A stretch of DNA of 64,000 nucleotides from Leptospira fainei serovar Hurstbridge str. BUT 6 (GCF_000306235.2 NZ_AKWZ02000010.1:620001-684000), one strand, 5' to 3'. Shown: positions 1 to 8,661, counted from the first letter of the stretch. Numbers and translations are program-made. Notes: generated by a model from the sequence alone, not told the origin.

Positions 1-225
1 CCGAATTTCTTCGAATTTCACGATTCCCCATGCTAGGGGAACTTTAAATTTCAAGGCGCTGTCGCTAAGGTCTTTTTCACCTTGGGCGCGTAACTCATCA
101 AAGCGTTGTTCGACCTTCTCCTTTCCTTCGTTTAGGTCTTCCAGGAGTTTATCGAAGATCTCTTTCGATGTTTGAACTGCGCCGATTCCCGCGTTTATAA
201 GATCGTTAAGTTTTTGGTTATCCAT
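1..225 (-). CDS. phasin-like protein, N-terminal part (cut by window edge)
   Basis: The reading frame starts at the ATG at 225 and runs off the window after 75 codons without a stop. It begins MDNQKLNDLINAGIGAVQTS and is predicted to be an amphipathic helix rich in Glu, Lys and Asp. The opening (hydrophobic N-terminus, NAGIGAV, then a Lys/Glu helix) matches the two complete phasin-like proteins at 32.1 and 37.3 kb, so it is a third, more distant paralogue. Phasins coat polyhydroxyalkanoate or other hydrophobic granules. A purine-rich AAAGGAACG lies just upstream, and the shared 15-bp operator lies at 251-265. The gene is divergent from the lipoprotein at 343. Paralogy is clear from sequence; granule binding is inferred. 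Confidence 0.7.
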   Translation of the reverse strand, partial: MDNQKLNDLINAGIGAVQTSKEIFDKLLEDLNEGKEKVEQRFDELRAQGEKDLSDSALKFKVPLAWGIVKFEEIR

Positions 226-250
226 CCAGCACGTTCCTTTTTTTATATTT

Positions 251-265
251 TTATGCAGCGCACAA
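251..265 (-). promoter_or_regulatory. PhaR-like operator of the phasin-like gene at 225
   Basis: On the + strand the site reads TTATGCAGCGCACAA, an imperfect dyad TGC-N3-GCA, 26 bp upstream of the start codon. The same motif occurs twice before each of the two other phasin-like genes. Reading on the - strand, the site sits in a 16-17-bp spacer between TTGCAT and an A-rich -10 candidate. The match to alphaproteobacterial PhaR targets (TGC and GCA half sites) is by motif resemblance only. Confidence 0.55.
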
Positions 266-342
266 TAAATGCAAGCAGAAAATTATAGCGTTTTGTCGAA
301 TCTGGATTGCCACGAAGGTTTTTGGTTTAAATCCTAAGTCCC

Positions 343-1386
343 ATGCAAAATAGCCTTCTATCCAAAATATCCATTCTACTCTGCTTTTTATCTATTTCTT
401 GCTCTGCCGAACTGAAAACGATTCCCCTCCCGGCTTGCAGCAAAGTCTCGGGAATGCCGGGCCCCGAAGATATTGCGATCGATCGAAAGGAAGGACTGCT
501 TTATGTATCTTCACACGAACGTAGAATCAGCGACCAAGAAGGAAAAATTTACGTCTTGAATACTGCAAATCCTTCGCCGAAACCAATTCCCTTAGCGATC
601 GATTATCCGAAACCGTTTCATCCGCATGGAATTAGTCTTCTAATAAAGAGTGGAGTATATAGGCTTTACGTAATTTCTCACATAATTCCTTTTCAAGAAC
701 ATAGCATCGAAATCTTCGAAAGAACGTCTCCGCCGGATCAAAAAACTCCGACAGGAACTTGGAAACATATCCAAACCTTAAAAGATCCGCTGCTTACCAG
801 TCCGAACGATTTGTTTGTTGAATCGGAAAACGAAATTTATGTTTCGAATGATCACGGACAGGGCGGGAAGCTCCGCTATTTCTTCGATGACTTATTCCGG
901 AGCGCTAGATCGGAAATATCCCTCTATAACGGAAAATCCTGGTCGTCTTTAGGAAATCCGTTATATTATGGAAATGGAATTTTATTGATAAAAAGGACGG
1001 ATGGCAAAGAATTTCTTTATCGTTCCGGCTTTATGGATCGTGCCGTCTTTAAATTTCCGGTAGATCGTAGTTCGGGAAAAATTATTTTAGGCGAGCCTAA
1101 GAAAATCTTCGTCGATACCGGAACTGATAATCTTGAGGCCGACGAAAAGGGAAGAATTTTCGTTGTCGGGCACCATTCCACATGGAAGTTTTTAAGACAT
1201 CTTCGTAATAAGGACTATCCGTCCCCGACTCAGATTTTCGTTATTAATCCCGACGATACGTTCAAAGAAATATATGCCAATTCGGGAGAAGAAATTTCCG
1301 CAGGAAGCACGGCAATCCCATATAAGGATAAATTGTACGTATCGCAGGTCTTTAACGACTTTGTCTTGGATTGCTCCTTTCAATAG
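343..1386 (+). CDS. paraoxonase/arylesterase-like beta-propeller lipoprotein
   Basis: 347 aa with a hydrophobic N-terminus ending LSISC (Cys20), a leptospiral-type lipobox with Leu at -4, so probably a surface or periplasmic lipoprotein. The body resembles the SMP-30/strictosidine synthase/paraoxonase six-bladed propeller. The PND motif (about residues 154-156) and VSNDHG (167-172) correspond to the calcium-binding and active-site loops of PON1-type arylesterases (LNDI and TNDHYF in the human enzyme). Likely activity is hydrolysis of esters or lactones. The substrate is unknown. It lies 83 bp before the thioesterase on the same strand and is divergent from the phasin-like gene. Confidence 0.65.
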   Translation: MQNSLLSKISILLCFLSISCSAELKTIPLPACSKVSGMPGPEDIAIDRKEGLLYVSSHERRISDQEGKIYVLNTANPSPKPIPLAIDYPKPFHPHGISLLIKSGVYRLYVISHIIPFQEHSIEIFERTSPPDQKTPTGTWKHIQTLKDPLLTSPNDLFVESENEIYVSNDHGQGGKLRYFFDDLFRSARSEISLYNGKSWSSLGNPLYYGNGILLIKRTDGKEFLYRSGFMDRAVFKFPVDRSSGKIILGEPKKIFVDTGTDNLEADEKGRIFVVGHHSTWKFLRHLRNKDYPSPTQIFVINPDDTFKEIYANSGEEISAGSTAIPYKDKLYVSQVFNDFVLDCSFQ

Positions 1387-1469
1387 TTAAGAATCCTGAC
1401 TTCGAATCCGTTCGATTCTTTTCTTGTCCGAAACGGAGATGAATCAAACCGTTAACATATTAGTATTTT

Positions 1470-1961
1470 ATGGAAATAGTTAAAAGTCCCCGCGATTCTG
1501 CCGTAGAAACAAGACATATCGTAATGCCCGACCATGCAAACCATTACGGGACCCTCTTCGGGGGAGTCCTGATGTCTTGGATAGATTTAATTGCAGTCAT
1601 GGTAGCACAAAGGCATTGCGGCCGAGAGGCAGTGACGGCCAGCGTTGACAAACTGAATTTCTTGGAACCGATCTCGGTAGGAGATCACGTCATTCTGAAA
1701 GCGTCGGTAAATTTTACCGGAAGATCTTCGATGGAAATAGGAGTACAAGTCTCTAAAGAAAATCCTTATACCGGTGTCGTCGTGAGGGCAACGACCGCAT
1801 ATCTAACTTTTGTCGCTCTGGATGAAAATAAAAAACCCTGCCCGATTCCGAAACTTCAACCGGAAAGTAGCATTGAAATCAGGAGGTATGAGAACGCAAT
1901 TTTAAGACAGGAATCAAACCGCGAACTTCTCCGTAAAATTAAAGAGAAAGGAAGTCGGTAA
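1470..1961 (+). CDS. acyl-CoA thioesterase, hotdog fold (YciA/BFIT type)
   Basis: 163 aa, a single hotdog domain, cytoplasmic. The central-helix signature HYGTLFGGVLMSWID spans residues 25-39, with Asp39 at the catalytic position of YciA and cytosolic acyl-CoA hydrolases. TASVDKLNFLEPISVGD follows as the expected beta-strand. The family hydrolyses fatty acyl-CoA to free acid and CoA. The length is standard for the single-domain form. It starts at an ATG after an A/T-rich stretch without a strong ribosome site. It may be co-transcribed with the lipoprotein upstream. Acyl-chain preference cannot be judged from sequence. Confidence 0.88.
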   Translation: MEIVKSPRDSAVETRHIVMPDHANHYGTLFGGVLMSWIDLIAVMVAQRHCGREAVTASVDKLNFLEPISVGDHVILKASVNFTGRSSMEIGVQVSKENPYTGVVVRATTAYLTFVALDENKKPCPIPKLQPESSIEIRRYENAILRQESNRELLRKIKEKGSR

Positions 1962-1975
1962 AATTCCGGCTCACG

Positions 1976-2614
1976 TCAAAGAGAAAGCCCGCTGATCTTT
2001 CCGATTTGCTTTATGTAGACCGCTTTCATAATCGCAATGCCTGCCGGATCGGGATGTATCGGATCGGTTTGAGGATATAGAGGAATGGTGTTCTCGGTTT
2101 GCAAAAAAGGAGTTTCCATATCCGCAATCGGATGAGCGGTAGAAAGCGACTTCAGATACGTATTGATCTGCAAAACTGCCGTTCTAAAACCCGGATCTAA
2201 AGGCGGCGGAAGCACAGTTACAAGTATGATCGCATCCGTTTTCAGGGAAATGCTCGACAAGAGTCGATCGTAATTTGCGGGGAATTGACTTGTGGGATAG
2301 GAGGAAACGTCGTTCGTTCCCAATTCGATGATGACAATTTTTGGAGAGTTCGTAAGGGCGCGATCCACATTTTGCAACCAATCCGGTACGGTACTGCCGG
2401 TTACGCAAACATTCAAGACTTGAAAATGAGAACCCAATCCATCCGACAAATCAAATGCTTGCGATCGCTCGCACAAGGAATCACCGATTATCGCAACGGG
2501 AATGCTGGCACCCTGCGGAAGTAAGGCGGTCAAATCCTGCGCATGTTTTTCGGAATAGCAATCGATGAATAAAAGAAACGACAGCAAGGTTACGATGAAT
2601 TCGGATCGTTTCAT
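1976..2614 (-). CDS. SGNH/GDSL-hydrolase lipoprotein
   Basis: 212 aa. The N-terminus is hydrophobic and ends LLFIDC (Cys19), a probable lipobox. All SGNH blocks are visible: GDSL with Ser46, a GTND block with Asn100, and DPIH with Asp183 and His186 as the remaining triad residues. The family covers esterases, lysophospholipases and acyl-polysaccharide deacetylases; the substrate is not predictable. The gene begins only 3 bp after the end of the glycosyltransferase upstream on the same strand, so the two form an operon. That pairing suggests work on a cell-surface glycolipid or polysaccharide. Confidence 0.82.
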   Translation of the reverse strand: MKRSEFIVTLLSFLLFIDCYSEKHAQDLTALLPQGASIPVAIIGDSLCERSQAFDLSDGLGSHFQVLNVCVTGSTVPDWLQNVDRALTNSPKIVIIELGTNDVSSYPTSQFPANYDRLLSSISLKTDAIILVTVLPPPLDPGFRTAVLQINTYLKSLSTAHPIADMETPFLQTENTIPLYPQTDPIHPDPAGIAIMKAVYIKQIGKISGLSL

Positions 2615-2617
2615 GGT

Positions 2618-4126
2618 TTATCTTCTGAGATAAATTACCGCTTCCGCTTTTACAAGCTTTCTCGGAGTCGACGGCTCTACTGAAACGCTTCTCATTTTAA
2701 ACTTATTCGAGTTTTCTTCAAGAAACCGCTGAACATGTTCGTTTCGTTTTTGGCCTTCGGAAAATACAAAGGTGTCGATCGTTTGCAAAGTCGGAAGAAA
2801 CTCATCCGGCGAAATCGGTAATTCTCCCGGAATAAATTCGAGTATCGTAGAGTCGGGTAACCCTTTGACGAGAAGAAAATACGGGTCCGGAATCGCTTGA
2901 AGATACACCCGTTTGGAACCCTTTAATTCGGTTAATATCGCTTGCGAAAATTTCGCGTTCAAATCGAATTCCGGATTTGCAAAGCCGATTTTTCTATATG
3001 CATAAAATAGGATGAACAGATTGCAAAAAACCAGTAACCCCGCTACGTATTGGATTCTTCTACTTCTGATTCGTTCAAAGAAAAAACCGCCTAAAGCGGA
3101 GAGAGGGAGGCACAGATACATTACGTAATAATATTCCGTTGAAAGAAATAAAAAAGCTATAATCGTAAATAACCAGAGCAATAAGAAGAACGCTAAATTC
3201 CTCCTTTCTAACAATTCTCTTCGGACTACCCATATTCCGAATAGCAAAGCTACGTAAAACCAAAGACGGGAACCCGGACTCTCGTATCCTCCTAATAGAA
3301 CTTTCACTTTCGTTAATGGAGAAAACGTTTGTAGCAGTTCCTTCTTTCTTCCGAATTGCGCTCCAAATTGAATGATAAATAATTCCCAATCGGGATGAAT
3401 CCAAATCGCCCAACCGATTAACGGAAGAACTCCACCCGCCCAAAATGTCCAAATATTCCAGGCCTTGGCTCGATGAATTAGAAAGAGCGCTGGAATTCCG
3501 AATACTGCGCCGAAAGGATGAGACAAAAAAGAAAGGCCTAAAAAAAATCCAGATCCAAAACCTTCCAAATAAGTAAGACTATTCTTCGTTTCTCCGTTCC
3601 AGCTGACTTTTCTTGCCAAAAAGAAAATGGATGCCAGCGCCCAAAAAAGACAGAGCGCCTCCATTCGCGCCATCCAACCGACTCTAAGAAAAAGCAGATC
3701 CGTAACGAGCAATAGACAAGCGCCTAATCTTGCTCGGGATGAAAAACCGATTTCTTTTAACAAAAACCAAAACAACCAAACGGAACCGAGAGACACGAGC
3801 GCTGAAAATAAACGAAGAACTTCGATTCCTCCTACGAAAAAGGAAAGAACCGTCCCGTTTAAAATGAAAAATAAAGGGGGCATCCAAAGTGTCTTACTTT
3901 CCATTCCGGGAATCAAGCCTTCGAGAACGACGGTGCGAAACGTCCCATGAGTCGCAAAATCCATCGATGGAGAATAAAAAAGGACTTCGTCCGGCCAAGT
4001 TGGCGGAAATTCTTTTTTAGAAAGTTGGAATGCGGATAAATAAAGAACCGATAAGACGGCTAACCCGAAGAGAGAGACTATTTCCGAGATTCGGTCGGAT
4101 TTAGACTGGAATTCAGGGGACTTCAT
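2618..4126 (-). CDS. GT39/PMT-like integral membrane glycosyltransferase
   Basis: 502 aa with roughly ten or more hydrophobic segments. The first extracytoplasmic loop carries the pattern WPDEVLFYSPS followed by GIEVLRLFSA, which resembles the Asp-containing loop of dolichyl-phosphate-mannose mannosyltransferase-like (GT39/ArnT superfamily) enzymes. These transfer sugars from polyprenyl-phosphate carriers to proteins or lipids on the outer face of the inner membrane. The last 130 residues are a soluble domain of unknown role. Its stop is 3 bp from the start of the SGNH lipoprotein. Superfamily assignment is from topology and the loop pattern, so donor and acceptor are unknown. Confidence 0.72.
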   Translation of the reverse strand: MKSPEFQSKSDRISEIVSLFGLAVLSVLYLSAFQLSKKEFPPTWPDEVLFYSPSMDFATHGTFRTVVLEGLIPGMESKTLWMPPLFFILNGTVLSFFVGGIEVLRLFSALVSLGSVWLFWFLLKEIGFSSRARLGACLLLVTDLLFLRVGWMARMEALCLFWALASIFFLARKVSWNGETKNSLTYLEGFGSGFFLGLSFLSHPFGAVFGIPALFLIHRAKAWNIWTFWAGGVLPLIGWAIWIHPDWELFIIQFGAQFGRKKELLQTFSPLTKVKVLLGGYESPGSRLWFYVALLFGIWVVRRELLERRNLAFFLLLWLFTIIAFLFLSTEYYYVMYLCLPLSALGGFFFERIRSRRIQYVAGLLVFCNLFILFYAYRKIGFANPEFDLNAKFSQAILTELKGSKRVYLQAIPDPYFLLVKGLPDSTILEFIPGELPISPDEFLPTLQTIDTFVFSEGQKRNEHVQRFLEENSNKFKMRSVSVEPSTPRKLVKAEAVIYLRR

Positions 4127-4154
4127 CGGTTCCAGTTACGGTCCCCCTATAAAT

Positions 4155-4490
4155 TTATTTAAGCGTTGCGACTGCTTCTTGCTCGGTTTCGAAAACCTCG
4201 AACAAATCCAGTAATTCCACTACATCGAACACTTTTTTTACGTTTGGCGTAATGCAGCAAAGCTTGAGCTTGCGACCTTGCTTTTCTAACTCGCGCACCA
4301 TTCCAACGAAGATTCTGATTCCTGATGAAGAGATGTACGAGATATTTTGCAAATTAATTATGATATCTCCTAAACCCGCTTGAACGTCGTCTAAGAGTTT
4401 TGCCTCAACCTCGTCGGAATGGGTAATATCTAACCGGCCGTCCAATTGAACGAGGGTATGTTTCCCGATTTTTTTGGTCTTAATTTCCAA
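4155..4490 (-). CDS. STAS-domain anti-sigma factor antagonist
   Basis: 111 aa, one STAS domain covering nearly the whole protein. The region YISSSGIRIF (residues 52-61) contains the Ser before Gly (Ser56) that is phosphorylated by partner anti-sigma kinases in SpoIIAA/RsbV proteins. In the unphosphorylated form such proteins sequester an anti-sigma factor. No kinase or sigma factor gene is adjacent. The start is TTG at 4490, supported by GGGAGC a few bases upstream. The recombinase-like gene lies 144 bp upstream on the same strand. Confidence 0.88.
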   Translation of the reverse strand: MEIKTKKIGKHTLVQLDGRLDITHSDEVEAKLLDDVQAGLGDIIINLQNISYISSSGIRIFVGMVRELEKQGRKLKLCCITPNVKKVFDVVELLDLFEVFETEQEAVATLK

Positions 4491-4634
4491 GTGAGGCTCC
4501 CGCTAACGTCTGGAAAAGCGTGTCCCAATCAATCTTTCCTCTTTAAAAAAGGGATCAGAAACGCTCGTCCGAGACTAAAATAGGGAGGAAATGGGGTTTT
4601 ACAACAAATTTTTAGGGTTTCCGGTTATTCCAAC

Positions 4635-5234
4635 TTACGCTGCAGCCCCCAGAATTTCCTCTAATGGAAACATTTTTCCGACTTGAGGATTTCTCGCAGG
4701 ACCCAGCAATTCTTGAACGGATCTCTTCGAAGAAAAACCGAGATGCTCTCGAATTTTTTCCACCCCCCAGCCGGCTTCGATTAAATGGACCCCAAGCGAT
4801 CTTCGTAATCGAATTACGCTTACGGAAAGCCCGCACGCTGCCTCTAACTTTGAAAACATTTTCTGAATGGTTCGCGGGTGAATCCGTCCGGATCTACCCG
4901 AAAATAAGAATGCATTTTCTGATTTGCCCCGCGAAGCGAACCATAAATCTCTTTGCAGAGAAATAGGGATCGGGAGAGTTCTACTCCTTAATTTTTGGGA
5001 ATGCTTAATCGTAATCTGATTTGTCGCCCAGTCTAAATCCCGAACCTCAATAAAAACCAGTTCGGTTATAAGCAGACCGAAAGAATAAATCATCCGCAGC
5101 CAAAGATAATGATTTTCATTACTTTTGGCTGCATCAAAAAGTCTTCGCAAGTCCGGTTTAGATAGAAACCCGGAGTAATTTTCATCTTCAAATTCAGATC
5201 GATCCGGTTTACGGAAAAATTCTGATGAAACCAT
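4635..5234 (-). CDS. degenerate XerC/D-like tyrosine recombinase domain, probably inactive
   Basis: 199 aa, aligning only with the C-terminal catalytic half of XerC/XerD; the N-terminal SAM-like core-binding domain is absent. The fold signatures are clear, but aligned by eye against XerD the active site is lost. Arg I is Leu55 (GLLITEL for GLRxSEL), the HxxR His is Ile141, the LGHS His is Phe167, and the nucleophilic Tyr is Leu176. Only Arg II (Arg144) and perhaps a hairpin Lys (Lys81) remain. The frame is intact with a good AGGAAAT ribosome site, so it appears to be an expressed DNA-binding relic rather than a fresh pseudogene. No phage genes surround it. Confidence 0.72.
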   Translation of the reverse strand: MVSSEFFRKPDRSEFEDENYSGFLSKPDLRRLFDAAKSNENHYLWLRMIYSFGLLITELVFIEVRDLDWATNQITIKHSQKLRSRTLPIPISLQRDLWFASRGKSENAFLFSGRSGRIHPRTIQKMFSKLEAACGLSVSVIRLRRSLGVHLIEAGWGVEKIREHLGFSSKRSVQELLGPARNPQVGKMFPLEEILGAAA

Positions 5235-5544
5235 TTCAATTTCCTATAAATTAGTTTTTTGCTTTTTGATGGAATATCTAAAAATGAAGAGTCAAGAAAA
5301 GTAAAATTTAAGCGAAATTGCCGAAGTCTCGCGGAAAAGCCATTACCGACGAACGAAACCCCCTTTCAATGGAATTACTATTCCGGGGTAAATCTTGAAT
5401 TTTACTTGCAATTTATCTCGGTATCAGCGCGTGAAATCCCCGTTGTAACAAAATTTCCTTTTTTTCCGTAAAACCCCGGGCAAATTCGAAAAACGTCATG
5501 GAAATGTTATCGTCTTTTAACCAAAGCTTAGTCCGATACGAGTT
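5235..5544. other. 310-bp divergent intergenic region
   Basis: This AT-rich region lies between the recombinase-like gene and the alpha/beta hydrolase. It should hold promoters for both. I see no convincing -35/-10 pair, repeat, RNA fold or small gene. The 70-codon open frame within it (5259-5471) has no ribosome site or recognisable protein character. Confidence 0.5.
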
Positions 5545-6615
5545 ATGAAAAATTTCTTGGAAGCCGCACTATTTGCTCTCCATTGTCAAAGCTCTGAACC
5601 ACCACGGGTGAAAGAAACCGAAATACTACTTTCATTACCCGACAAAGAGATCCCTGCAATTCTTTACACGCCTAAAAACGATTCGAAGGGGACCATCTTA
5701 GCGGTCAACGGTCTGGCATACTTAGGGAATAAAGATCCAAGATTTGCCGCGGTTTGCCAAGCCGCCTGTGCCGTCGGTTATACCGTAATTTCTCCTCTAC
5801 TGAAAGAAGTGACCGAATTTCGAATCGAAAAAGAAACGATTCATACTATACAAGATATGATCGTAAACGTTTCTTCCGACCCCGTTTATTGTCCCCAAGG
5901 AAAACTTTCCTATATTGCTCCTTCATTTTCCGGAAGCATGGGCTTGATCGCGGCCTCTAACCCTAAAATTTCAAATCGTATCGAATCCATTTTAACGATC
6001 GGCGCCTATTGCGATGTCACGTCCACTTTGGATTACCTAATGACCTCCCCGGACGGAGACGAGTATGGTCGAATGATTTTACTTTATAATTTTATAAAAT
6101 ATGGAATCGGCGATAACAAGGAAGTTGAGAAAGCGATTAAGGCATGCGTTTTGGACGGAAGCTATGGACGAGAGATGCTGGAATTGCCCGGGATACTCGA
6201 ATCCATAAAATCCATAAATCGAAAAATTTTCGAAGAGCTAAGAGACAATCCCACATACAGACAGGAGGTTTGGCGTAAAATTTTAGACAACGCGGGAAAG
6301 AAAGCCTCGTTCTTAAAGGATTTACAAGTAAAGGATAAATTAGAGTCGATATCTTGCCCGATTTCAATCGTCCACGGACTTGAAGACAAGGTAGTTCCGC
6401 CGGCGGAAGCGGTAATTATGGCTGAAGCGTTGTCAAGTAAGAGAGTGAAGCTCGTTTTAACTCCGTTAATTTCGCATGGAGACGTCGGAATTTCCCTAAA
6501 GACCATTCCTGCTATATTCGATTTAATTAATGGATTTGCCTTCTTTTTCAAACATATCGGTCAATCCAAGGCTTTGTACGAAAAAAAGGAAGACCGAGAA
6601 ACGGTTGCCGCATAG
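5545..6615 (+). CDS. alpha/beta-hydrolase fold protein
   Basis: 356 aa. A probable nucleophile elbow is APSFSGSMG (residues 125-133, Ser129), a variant of GxSxG in which the flanking glycines are Ser. Asp281 in HGLEDKVVPP and His311 in SHGDVG complete the triad expected at the C-terminus. An insert of about 100 residues, mostly helical, lies between strand 6 and the Asp, consistent with a cap domain. The family includes esterases, lipases and dienelactone hydrolases; the substrate is unknown. The N-terminus is weakly hydrophobic with a Cys at 14, so lipid attachment is possible but not convincing. Confidence 0.72.
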   Translation: MKNFLEAALFALHCQSSEPPRVKETEILLSLPDKEIPAILYTPKNDSKGTILAVNGLAYLGNKDPRFAAVCQAACAVGYTVISPLLKEVTEFRIEKETIHTIQDMIVNVSSDPVYCPQGKLSYIAPSFSGSMGLIAASNPKISNRIESILTIGAYCDVTSTLDYLMTSPDGDEYGRMILLYNFIKYGIGDNKEVEKAIKACVLDGSYGREMLELPGILESIKSINRKIFEELRDNPTYRQEVWRKILDNAGKKASFLKDLQVKDKLESISCPISIVHGLEDKVVPPAEAVIMAEALSSKRVKLVLTPLISHGDVGISLKTIPAIFDLINGFAFFFKHIGQSKALYEKKEDRETVAA

Positions 6616-6668
6616 CGGAACTAGGATAAATTCATGGGTAGTCCTCTGACCATGAAAATTGAATATGC

Positions 6669-7100
6669 CTAGTTCCGCTCCACCGGGGAAATATCTACGT
6701 TAATCCAATACTCGTCGCCGTAATCGAAGAAAAGCTCTTCTCCCGCGCGGATTTTCCGAAGAGCTTCGAAGCGGGCGGTTTTCCATCGAGTAGATACAAC
6801 TAATTTAATATTCGGTTTTGTACTATGGTTAATATAACGGGTGTAGTTGGATTTTTTACCTTCTCCGTAGATCCAATGATCCTTACAGATCCAAAGTAAG
6901 TATTTCGATTCGCAATATTTGGACGAGTTTGCCGATTTATCGTCCAAAACTCGACCGGTATAGAAGCCGACCGTATCGCCTTTTTGAACGTCTTCCTTTG
7001 GGAAAAGACCCATTCCTATACCGGGAATATGAGATTCCCGAATCTCGAAGTCTGCTTCAATAAATATTCGACGGCGACTACCTTTACGTTGCACTTGCAT
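6669..7100 (-). CDS. bacterial SET-domain protein (putative protein lysine methyltransferase)
   Basis: 143 aa, essentially a bare SET domain. The N-terminal SET motif [18 protein letters not shown] (residues 25-42) contains the G-x-G signature. [12 protein letters not shown] (89-100) gives the NHS S-adenosylmethionine-binding motif, and [12 protein letters not shown] (121-132) gives the catalytic Tyr127. The pre-SET and post-SET zinc clusters of eukaryotic histone methyltransferases are absent. In bacteria such proteins methylate chromatin-like or ribosomal proteins, or act on host histones; the target here is unknown. It stands alone, with about 250 bp upstream before rppH. Confidence 0.85.
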   Translation of the reverse strand: MQVQRKGSRRRIFIEADFEIRESHIPGIGMGLFPKEDVQKGDTVGFYTGRVLDDKSANSSKYCESKYLLWICKDHWIYGEGKKSNYTRYINHSTKPNIKLVVSTRWKTARFEALRKIRAGEELFFDYGDEYWINVDISPVERN

Positions 7101-7347
7101 CTTCGAAATACTATCCTCCTAAAAGATAATAGCTTTTGTCCCAATGAATAGGACGGCTTCACTTTGTCTATCCTCTATTCATTTATTGACGTATCTATGT
7201 TTTACTATAAGGTATCTACTCGCATCATCGCTTCGAATTACTTAAGTGAGGTATCGATAATAGGTAAACCCCCTGATACTTATAGACATATTCAATCGAT
7301 ACGGAAAACCATTTAAAGGGAAACCGCTTGTCTCATAAACATCTACG

Positions 7348-7851
7348 ATGTTTTCTTCCTATAGAATGGAAAAACCGTATAGAAAGAACGTCGGAATGGT
7401 CGTCTTTAATTCGAAGGGAAAGGTGCTGGTAGGGGAGCGAACTAACTTCCTGGGGTCCTGGCAATTCCCGCAAGGGGGAATAGATGAAGGGGAAGGTTCG
7501 GAAGAAGCTGCGCAACGCGAACTTTATGAGGAAGTCGGCATTCAAAACGGTATCATAATCTATGAATACCCCGGATGGATACAATACGAATTCCCGGAAA
7601 GCCTTAGCCTGAATAAGCATCTAAAGAAATTCAGAGGACAAACACAAAAATGGTTCCTAATTTATTGGAACGGTATCGCAGAAGATTGTCGGTTAGACGT
7701 GCATGAACGTGAATTCGAAAGAGTCCGTTTCATTCCCGTTCACGAGTGCCTATCGACCGTCGTTCCATTTAAACGCGACGTTTATGAAAGGCTTGTCGCA
7801 GAATTTGAACCGAAGATTAGATCTTACTTATCAAGAGGGTCCATACTTTGA
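7348..7851 (+). CDS. rppH: RNA pyrophosphohydrolase (Nudix)
   Basis: 167 aa from the first ATG. An internal ATG at 7366 (giving [10 protein letters not shown]) is the start usual for RppH proteins and may be the true one; neither has a strong ribosome site. The Nudix box [13 protein letters not shown] continues into RELYEEVGI (about residues 43-65) with all catalytic Glu residues. The preceding WQFPQGG and the closing [13 protein letters not shown] are typical of RppH/dinucleoside polyphosphate hydrolases. It removes pyrophosphate from the 5' end of mRNA to start decay. The stop overlaps the TTG start of the haemoglobin gene, so the two are probably translationally coupled. Confidence 0.85.
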   Translation: MFSSYRMEKPYRKNVGMVVFNSKGKVLVGERTNFLGSWQFPQGGIDEGEGSEEAAQRELYEEVGIQNGIIIYEYPGWIQYEFPESLSLNKHLKKFRGQTQKWFLIYWNGIAEDCRLDVHEREFERVRFIPVHECLSTVVPFKRDVYERLVAEFEPKIRSYLSRGSIL

Positions 7852-8267
7852 GCGAGCATTCCATTCATATACCTCCCTCCGGCCCTCCTGCTCCGGATCC
7901 AAGGCTTCGCACGCTTTTTTTAAAGTTAGGTGAAGAAAAATTGCGGAGCCTAGTCGCCGATTTTTACCGAAAAATACCATCCAGTCCTATTGCTTGGATG
8001 TTTCCTGAAAATTTGGAGCATAGCATACAAAAGTCCGCCGACTTTTTAATTCAAGTAGTAGGCGGACCGCCTTATTATGTAGAAAGATACGGGGCGCCTA
8101 GAATGAGGGCAAGACATCTGCCTTTCCCTATAGATGAAAAATCCCGAAGAGCTTGGCTTTCTTGTTATCGGGAAGCAATTCAAGATTGGGAAGTGGATCA
8201 AGAATCAAAAGATATTATTTGGGAATTTCTTCAAGGATTCTCGGCTTGGATGGTGAATACGGCATGA
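7848..8267 (+). CDS. group II truncated haemoglobin-like protein
   Basis: 139 aa. The strongest family mark is [14 protein letters not shown] (residues 82-95), which contains the proximal haem ligand His90. Trp103 follows at the G8 position typical of group II globins, and GGPPYYVE lies before it. Such proteins bind O2 or NO and often act in nitrosative or oxidative stress defence. The start is TTG, overlapping the rppH stop as TTGA, with AAGAGGG upstream. The first 18 residues are Pro-rich and precede the globin fold. Confidence 0.85.
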   Translation: MSEHSIHIPPSGPPAPDPRLRTLFLKLGEEKLRSLVADFYRKIPSSPIAWMFPENLEHSIQKSADFLIQVVGGPPYYVERYGAPRMRARHLPFPIDEKSRRAWLSCYREAIQDWEVDQESKDIIWEFLQGFSAWMVNTA

Positions 8268-8331
8268 AACAAAGGATTTCTTGTTTCAAATTCGACGCTG
8301 ATTCTTAGAATATTCTTTTTCAGGAGGGCGA

Positions 8332-8619
8332 ATGGCAAGTAAGAATCAAACGAGAGCGAAAATTAGAGTGCGAGGAGCCGTTCAAGGGGTGGGGTTTCGC
8401 TACTTCGTTTTACAACGAGCACAGGAATGTAGGCTCACCGGATATACGATGAATCTTCCCTCGGGCGAAGTCGAAGTCATCGTTGAAGGAGACAAAGTTT
8501 TTATAGAAGATCTGTATAAGGCGGTCCAACGAGGTCCATCTAAGGCTAAAGTCGTCGAAGCAACGATCCAATGGGAAGAGGCTAAAGGGAATTTTAGAAC
8601 CTTTGAAATCAAGCGTTAG
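8332..8619 (+). CDS. acylphosphatase
   Basis: 95 aa, the usual acylphosphatase length. The signature VRGAVQGVGFRYFV (residues 13-26) includes the phosphate-binding loop and catalytic Arg23; the second catalytic residue is Asn41 in GYTMNLPSG. It hydrolyses carboxyl-phosphate bonds such as acetyl phosphate or 1,3-bisphosphoglycerate in the cytoplasm. AGGAGGG sits a few bases before the ATG, an ideal ribosome site. The C-terminus WEEAKGNFRTFEIKR matches the family's closing strand. It is followed 42 bp later by the propeller protein on the same strand. Confidence 0.93.
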   Translation: MASKNQTRAKIRVRGAVQGVGFRYFVLQRAQECRLTGYTMNLPSGEVEVIVEGDKVFIEDLYKAVQRGPSKAKVVEATIQWEEAKGNFRTFEIKR

Positions 8620-8661
8620 CAACGGATTAAATTACTGACGAATCGATTCTTTGAGGCGAGA

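Noticed and set aside
5259..5471. 70-codon open frame on the + strand
   Set aside because: No ribosome site, protein-like composition or conserved motif; it lies in the divergent spacer.
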